NCBI GenBank assembly: GCA_035772405.1
Contig: JAYKKM010000376.1
Coordinates: 784,501-848,500, forward strand
Source of the DNA: Chrysogorgia sp. JL179-B06
Taxonomy: Eukaryota > Cnidaria > Anthozoa > Scleralcyonacea > Chrysogorgiidae
Reading direction: 5' to 3'
Length of the DNA: 64,000 nt
Shown: positions 60,906 to 64,000 of the stretch, piece by piece
Layout: every line of letters starts with the position of its first letter
How positions within the stretch are numbered: position 1 is the stretch's first letter
Made by a program: the position numbers and the translations under genes
The notes under the pieces: model-generated
Seen by the model: the letters and a program-made list of their open reading frames with translations, nothing else
The model's database searches: none
Told to the model about the DNA's origin: nothing

Positions 60906-61640
60906 AACTACAAAAATACATATATAGTTTAACTCAAAATTTGTCTAAATATCATAATTTCAATCTTGATATAGTAAGCGTACCAAACTGTGTGCGCACG
61001 CTTTATACTTTTTATATTTATTTTGATATTCGCCATCTTTTTCTGATCTGTGTAGACTTAAACGACGAAGCGAATATAAATCACTTTTAATGAGAAAGTA
61101 TTAAACGGATTTGTTGAAACAACCAGTTTGACAGTTGTCTCAGATTTATAACCAATTTGAATGGTTAAAACAACCAAATATTTTTATTAAAATGACCGTA
61201 GTTTGGTTGTTTCGACCCGTAAACAAATAGTCAATTGATGAATTGAGACAACCGAATTGAATTGGTTGTTTTAACCAATCTGTTTTCACAGCTATGCATG
61301 CTGGATTTTCCACCAAATTGGCGCATAAGATTCAGTTTTTAAAACTCGATTTATATTGATCGCTGGGAACAAAGGCTCTCATATTTCAGTTTTTAGATGC
61401 TTGAATGCAATTAGGTTTAACAAATAGATTCAAATTTGACCGCTTAATGCAGGGTGACCGCTTTACGCGGGTCTGATTATTTCTCCCTGTGGTAGCCAGA
61501 GTCTTAAAATGGGCTCTGTTTTTTTCCTCCTTTTTATTTATGTCGAGAATCTGCATTACGTCATCCCGATAGGCTTTGCGAAACATGCAAGAAATGGTTG
61601 CGAAACTAATGCATGCAAATATTCAGTTCATCCTTGTTGT
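60906..61640. other. Intron sequence, unassigned
   Basis: Near 61110-61280 several aacaaccaaa and ttggttgttt phrases face each other and may form a small foldback. No gene. Confidence 0.4.
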
Positions 61641-61950
61641 CAATGAATCGCAGTCGGAAAAGCATTTACGAGACCTGTAAACCCGCAAACTAATGCAAAG
61701 ATTCTCTCCAAGATGAGAGAAACACAGATGAGAGATTAAAGAAAGAACTCGCAGAACCGTGGACGTTTCGTCAACGCGACAGCATGTATAGTCGTTGCAA
61801 GGCAATGCAAGCGAATATTTGAAGCAAGTTTCGGACTTTCGTTTTATTGGCAATGAATCGCAGTTGGAAAAGTTTCTGAGACCTGTAAACCCGCAAACCA
61901 TTGTAAAGATTCTCTCCAGGATGAGAGAAACACAGATGAGAGATCAATCA
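61641..61950. repeat. Direct duplication, about 210-bp period
   Basis: caatgaatcgcagt, gagacctgtaaacccgcaaa and aagattctctccargatgag occur in order at 61641-61735 and 61850-61947. Confidence 0.88.
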
Positions 61951-62939
61951 TGAAGACGGAATGGACAGCCGAAGGAAGGACAGGAAAATATTATTATACT
62001 GTATACTATTGACAAATATCCCGTGAAACGTCTACTTAAAATGTGAAGATCAGATGTTATATGAGAAAATGCGTGGCGATTAAAGCGAGACTCGTCTTTA
62101 AAATCAAAGAACATGGCTTCAAGATCTATTCGTCGTTTACCCGATGATTTATTGCTTTTATGACTGTCCATTAAACCGATGTAATTTCGTAACAGATATG
62201 TTTCGTACACCTTGCCGTTGATTTTTATATAAATTTTGACACACGAAGACCTTCAATCGAACAAATATTAGAAAATATTTTTTCTAATATTTGTTTTGTG
62301 TATTAATATGTGTTTAGTGTTTACATTAAATTTCGTCTGCGTGTCAGGCGTTCTGCATTGGGGGGGGGGGGGGGTGGTGGCGGCTAGCCTGCGTGTAGAC
62401 GCCTCGTCCTCATTTCTAGCCAACTTGCTTCTAAAAGTTTCCCACTTTAAACGAGCGCTGCACAATGCCTTCAGTGCCTGATTACAGAAATCAATGCATT
62501 AAAAATTATCCTTTGTTATATAAGACAAGTGAGCGGGTTTTCTAATTCCAACACGGCAGCAGAACTGTCTAACATGCCACCGTGATGCCACCAATGCATA
62601 CCCATCTCCGCAGGCAATATGCGCGCCATGTCCCTAAAAATAGCCCGAGTTAACGCCTAGCGGGCGTCTTGTTGTATATTAAAATGTGACCTACTGTACT
62701 AAAACTCGGTTTATAAATCTGAACAGAAATAAGGGAACAATAAAAAAATAACTATGAACACAAAATAACAATTTAATATCTAAGTTGTTAATAAGTTTAC
62801 ATTGTGTTAAACAAGATGTAAAATTATTAACAAACTAGGCAAAGAAAAATTGATTCTTCAGACGTAGCTAGACCGCAGAAAAATAGTCTCAGATTAGCAG
62901 ATTAATTTTGCTCAAATCCGTCTCCCTAAAAATGGCTGA

Positions 62940-63195
62940 TAAAAGTTCTTGATGTCAATAAAATTGGGCAAAGTTTGTGGTGGTGACCGCTTAATACGGG
63001 TTCAAGACAATGAATTACTAACTGCAGGACTCTACAAAGGGTGACCGCGTCCGTTTAATCGAGGTGACCGTTTACTAAAGGTTACTTTAACAGTATTTAA
63101 GTTACGAAATTTTCGGGACTTTGACAAGTGACCACTTAATAAAAGGTGAGCGCTTAATATGGGGACCGCTTAATACAGGTTTGACTGTACGTGGA
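62940..63195. repeat. GTGACCGCTTAATACGGG-type repeats
   Basis: Variants of ggtgaccgcttaatacgggt recur six times here and twice at 61438-61475. The right end caggtttgactgta resembles the ends of pogo-like elements. Confidence 0.7.
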
Positions 63196-63274
63196 AACAA
63201 AATAAATGAAAAATCGTGCATTTCAACATCCAATGTAACGTTAATGCGCATATTTTCATGTTATTGTTGTTTAG

Positions 63275-63413
63275 TGGAGAGAAATTAAGAGATAACGAAT
63301 ATGGAAAAGTGTGGACAAGTATTCAGAACAAAAAGTCGAATGATGACACTTCAAAAAGAATGGATCAAGACTTGGCTACGAAACTGAAGGAAAGATCGAA
63401 GAAAGTAGACGAG
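63275..63413 (+). CDS. Unrecognised gene, third coding exon; gene continues past the window
   Basis: This 139-nt exon (one base plus 46 codons) follows acceptor ttgttgtttag and ends in phase 0 at gttgga. It encodes [20 protein letters not shown], then [20 protein letters not shown] and RSKKVDE. It is strongly charged and likely helical or coiled coil at its end. With the two preceding exons the visible protein is about 123 residues and contains no stop. The downstream intron opens with a TA array. I cannot assign a family. Confidence 0.75.
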
Positions 63414-63515
63414 GTTGGAGTCATTTTTATTGCGATATTTAAACGTTCGCAGGTGTCACTCGCTCTTACTTTTTTGTGCGTTTTTTATTTATTTGTTAAG
63501 CTTCGCTAGAAAAAT

Positions 63516-63865
<350 letters not shown>

Positions 63866-64000
63866 CGTTGCCAATCTTGTATTTGAGTTAGAACTGTTTT
63901 AGAAGGCTTTCGTAATAGAATATGTTATCGTAAACAAATAATTTCCCAACGCAACCAGGTGATAAATCAGACATAGTTCACGCTACTCTGGGAAAATTCC

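Overview
This is a window of animal nuclear DNA, most likely from an anthozoan cnidarian (sea anemone or coral group). The case rests on GT-AG introns, AT-rich sequence, a ciliary gene (IFT57) split into small exons, cnidarian-style LINE reverse transcriptases (KYADDCTVFE, KTKDMW), Penelope-like GIY-YIG elements, a KIAA1958/Crypton-like fragment and telomere-like TTAGGG motifs. Species cannot be fixed from sequence alone. No bacterial operon, CRISPR array or viral gene is visible.

Two host genes can be supported, both on the + strand. (1) The 3' part of IFT57 (HIPPI), an intraflagellar transport IFT-B subunit, lies at 2473-22520. Twelve exons join in frame to give 307 residues plus a stop, matching the region from about residue 118 of the vertebrate protein to its C-terminus. 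The first exons lie upstream of the window. (2) The 5' part of an unrecognised gene starts with ATG at 37678 and has exons at 37671-37771, 48183-48318 and 63275-63413. It encodes a charged, probably partly coiled-coil protein and continues past the window end.

Almost everything else is repeat, and much of it is nested. From left to right: 1-2140, three partial LINE copies or tails separated by TATC-type microsatellites. 2527-6016, an IFT57 intron made mostly of one TA-flanked element with a LINE, a second TIR element and a MITE stacked inside. 6520-10537, hairpin MITEs and a 32-bp palindromic satellite with a 290-bp higher-order repeat. 10684-15117, MITEs, SINE-like tRNA relics, a LINE and a hAT element around six IFT57 exons. 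15118-21411, a large intron with two TTAA-flanked elements (one holding a hAT MITE) and a 9-bp-TSD MITE. 21700-22320, an AC-rich array. 22806-23680, a foldback element whose right arm carries a PIF/Harbinger insertion.

23700-37670 is intergenic: 22-bp and 15-bp tandem arrays, foldbacks, LINE 3' ends, a 942-bp hAT element and a quieter AT-rich stretch before the second gene. 37772-48182 is that gene's first visible intron: a minisatellite, an element with expanded subterminal repeats, a 549-bp nested palindrome and a chain of TTAA elements. 48319-63274 is its second: a CG-rich array, two opposed Penelope fragments flanking a Crypton-like fragment, a 4.5-kb Tigger/pogo element and a triple nest of MITE in Mutator-like element in mariner-like MITE. 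The window ends in a 350-bp TA array.

The two genes share a strand, but nothing links them functionally. The main biology shown is genome architecture: host introns of perhaps a few hundred bases grown to kilobases by successive, datable insertions.
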